NCBI GenBank assembly: GCA_026983835.1
Contig: JALSTH010000047.1
Span: 1-34,708, forward strand
Direction of reading: 5' to 3'
DNA length: 34,708 bases
Source: Candidatus Zixiibacteriota bacterium
Lineage (GTDB): Bacteria; Zixibacteria; MSB-5A5; UM-FILTER-46-8
The position numbers were made by a program, and so were the translations under genes. Shown here piece by piece: positions 32,986-34,708 of the stretch (position 1 is its first letter; the number at the start of each line of letters is the position of its first letter). A model generated the notes under the pieces. That model did not search any database. It had not been told where the DNA came from and was given only the letters and a program-made list of their open reading frames with translations.

Positions 32986-33699
32986 TTAACCCTTTTTGAC
33001 CCCCATCATTAGAATGTATTCAGCTTTCTTTGTTATATAATTTGCGGGTGAATCGAATATGCGCCAAAGCCGATAAGGTAAAAACGAGAGCAGGATATTA
33101 AGCCGACAAACATCCAATCCCTTATTAGCAAAGACAAACCATTTGATTTCCTCAAGCCCGCTTGATTGAAAGATTTCCCCCAACTTATTCTCATCAAAAC
33201 TTTGCAGATGGGCATAGGCGGGAGTCAATTTATTACAATGGATACATTGATGATAAACGATGCGCTCCTTATAGGGAGTTACTACTATCGCCAACCCCCC
33301 GGGTCGAAGTATATAATTCGCCTCGGAAAGCATCGCTCCCGACTTTTCACAATGCTCCAATATCGATGAGAGTATTACCGCATCGAAACTATTCTTCGCA
33401 AAGGGAAGATGATAACCATCCGCCAAAACAGGATATATTTTATTGATATGATTTAATCCAAATAAATTCCTATATGATAAATCCACGGGAAAGAGGGTAA
33501 AACCACGCTGCGCAATCGATTTTACCAATTTCCCGGATCCGCTTCCGATATCTAATACAACTCCCCCCGTTAACGATTTCAAAACACTTAAAATCGCCTC
33601 CCCACGCCGCCTTTCCACTTCCACCCGCCCCTTACTCATCTCCTGATTATAATCGAAATAATCACCATCACGGCGATAATGCTCAATATAATCTTTCAA
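32986..33699 (-). CDS. Class I SAM-dependent methyltransferase
   Basis: A 237-residue methyltransferase. Motif I VLDIGSGSGKLVKSI at about 48-62 binds SAM; the acidic VDLS follows about 20 residues later; LADGYHLPFAKNSFDAVILSSILEHCE is the motif II-III region (quoted loosely), with the Leu-rich LRPGGLAIVVTPY after it. An IHCNKLTPAYAHLQSF segment with two cysteines (HQCIHC) is typical of methyltransferases in sugar and envelope clusters. The start is TTG 33699, eight bases after the stop of the propeller gene and following AGGTGGT; an internal Met at residue 21 is the alternative. The substrate is not known; it is grouped with the acyltransferase and deacetylase. Confidence 0.85.
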   Translation of the reverse strand: MKDYIEHYRRDGDYFDYNQEMSKGRVEVERRRGEAILSVLKSLTGGVVLDIGSGSGKLVKSIAQRGFTLFPVDLSYRNLFGLNHINKIYPVLADGYHLPFAKNSFDAVILSSILEHCEKSGAMLSEANYILRPGGLAIVVTPYKERIVYHQCIHCNKLTPAYAHLQSFDENKLGEIFQSSGLEEIKWFVFANKGLDVCRLNILLSFLPYRLWRIFDSPANYITKKAEYILMMGVKKG

Positions 33700-33706
33700 C
33701 TACCAC

Positions 33707-34708
33707 CTACTTAATAAGAACGAATTTCCCTGTCGAGGAAAACTCATTATCAGCGGTTGTGATGTAATAGATATAAACTCCGCCAGCGCAGGATTTTCCC
33801 GAACTATTGCGATAATCCCAAGAGGTTGTCCCCCCCTTCGTTCCACCTGTAAACTCGATGATTTTCTCCCCAGCGATATTATAGATGGAGATTTTGGCGC
33901 CGTAAGGAACCCGCGAAAAATAAACTTTATCGGAAAAACGAGGACCGGCCGGATTTGGGTAAACCCCTATTTGGGAGAGGTTTCCGCTCGGTTTTTCAAA
34001 ACCTGTATCGAAACGAGAGATACCACCGCCGGTCCCTATCCAAAGTAAACCGGAGGATTGTTCCATATTCAACGATAATACATTATCATTGACCAAATAG
34101 CTGTTTTCGGTTGTATAAGCAGTCCAGCTGTCGTTGTCAGGAGACAGTTTCAATAATCCGCTTCCGGTCCCAATCCATTTATTTCCCAACCCATCTATTT
34201 CGATTGCTTTGACCGCGGGACCATATCCAAAAGGAAGCGAAAGGCTATCCAACCAATCGAATTCCGGATCGTAGAAATACAGTCCGCCCTCGGTTCCTAT
34301 CCATATATAACCGGATTCATCGATATCGGAGTCGAGAATAGTGCTGGAGTATAATCCATCCGATTTATCGAAATGTATCCAGCTGTCATCGGTTTTATCC
34401 TGAATATCCGTCCCATAATCGAGCAAATCGAAACCTTGTTCAGTTGAAAACAAAGCCTTATGCCCCCGAATTTTTATGCGCAAAAAGGTATTCGACTGCA
34501 GTCCGTTATCGGAAAGCTGAATCTCATCCCAAGTGGAATCAGGAGAAAGAACGAAAACTGCGTGTGGGTCTTCGGCAAGGTAAATCCCCATCCAGATATT
34601 GTTTTCATCGTCCACAGCCAGCCCGGTCCCGACTACATAGCCTTCATTACTTCCAAGACCGATCAATGGGCTGTTATTATTATTGTAATTTGTCCAACTC
34701 GAATCATA
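33707..34708 (-). CDS. Secreted beta-propeller protein with type IX sorting domain (5' partial)
   Basis: The frame is open to the window edge, so the start lies beyond 34708; the TTG at 34666 is only the first start-like codon inside. It shows repeated two-component-regulator-type propeller blades: GLAVDDENNIWMGIY, DIDESGYIWIGTEGGLYFY, EIDGLGNKWIGTGSGLLKL and QSSGLLWIGTGGGISRF. The C-terminus is a type IX sorting domain (IGVYPNPAGP, GAKISIYNIAGEKI, GGVYIYYI, final KFVLIK). Blades of this type also occur in PorZ, an outer-membrane type IX component, but the visible part is too short to claim that. It is the first visible gene of the minus-strand envelope set. Confidence 0.85.
   Translation of the reverse strand, partial: YDSSWTNYNNNNSPLIGLGSNEGYVVGTGLAVDDENNIWMGIYLAEDPHAVFVLSPDSTWDEIQLSDNGLQSNTFLRIKIRGHKALFSTEQGFDLLDYGTDIQDKTDDSWIHFDKSDGLYSSTILDSDIDESGYIWIGTEGGLYFYDPEFDWLDSLSLPFGYGPAVKAIEIDGLGNKWIGTGSGLLKLSPDNDSWTAYTTENSYLVNDNVLSLNMEQSSGLLWIGTGGGISRFDTGFEKPSGNLSQIGVYPNPAGPRFSDKVYFSRVPYGAKISIYNIAGEKIIEFTGGTKGGTTSWDYRNSSGKSCAGGVYIYYITTADNEFSSTGKFVLIK

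Noticed and set aside
33707-34708. Naming the propeller protein PorZ
   Set aside because: Only a few blades and the sorting domain are visible, and such propellers are common in other secreted FCB proteins.
1-34708. CRISPR arrays, tRNA/rRNA genes, insertion sequences or prophage
   Set aside because: No regularly spaced repeats, tRNA-like cloverleaf, transposase, integrase or phage structural gene was seen.

Overview
The window is a chromosomal stretch of a Gram-negative bacterium, most likely from the FCB superphylum (Bacteroidetes/Chlorobi-like or an uncultured relative). The evidence is: three proteins ending in type IX secretion (Por) C-terminal sorting domains (a gingipain-type C25 protease, a papain-type C1 protease and a beta-propeller protein); a PorV/PorQ-like outer-membrane protein; a TonB-dependent receptor with an N-terminal carboxypeptidase-regulatory-like domain; a BatA-type membrane protein; and promoters of the form TTG-N19-TAnnTTT. 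No tRNA, rRNA, CRISPR array, insertion sequence or phage gene was seen. The species cannot be named from the sequence.

Layout. 1-2435: the 3' part of a secreted C25 protease, its terminator, and a small very basic protein of unknown function. 2434-6549 (minus): a strong promoter, a TPP riboswitch with a probable attenuator, a TonB-dependent receptor and a sodium:solute symporter, together a predicted uptake module for thiamin or a thiamin precursor. 6713-10048: a large secreted C1 protease. 10133-12695 (minus): an adenylate-forming ligase followed by a divergent NadE-like synthetase. 12859-13557 (minus): BshB1-like deacetylase (bacillithiol pathway). 13757-15613: a divergent ATP-type PEP carboxykinase behind a leader with three inverted repeats. 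About 15755-18370: an AT-rich orphan DEAD/DEAH helicase whose reading frame extends well upstream of any ATG, GTG or TTG codon. 18491-22741: a periplasmic heavy-metal-binding protein, a PorV/PorQ-like protein, a lipoprotein prolyl isomerase with two parvulin domains, and a membrane polyprenol/diacylglycerol-kinase-like protein.

22836-34708 is almost entirely minus strand: a peroxiredoxin, a hypothetical protein, a D-cysteine desulfhydrase-like enzyme, a BatA/vWA protein, a secreted TPR protein, endonuclease IV, a polysaccharide deacetylase, a FemAB/GNAT-like acyltransferase, a methyltransferase and a secreted beta-propeller protein that runs off the window. Several pairs are joined by ATGA stop/start overlaps.

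The strongest novelty candidate is the peroxiredoxin at 22836-23537. Its frame is interrupted only by a UGA exactly where the peroxidatic cysteine belongs (FTFV-UGA-PTE), with a SECIS-like hairpin at the expected distance, so it reads as a selenoprotein. It also has two good start sites, one giving a signal-peptide form and one a cytosolic form, and it lacks the usual C-terminal resolving cysteine. Other items worth checking are the TPP-controlled uptake operon, the ligase plus NadE-like pair, the helicase with an unresolved start, a C10 tract inside a secreted TPR gene, and a perfect 22-bp palindrome upstream of a hypothetical gene.
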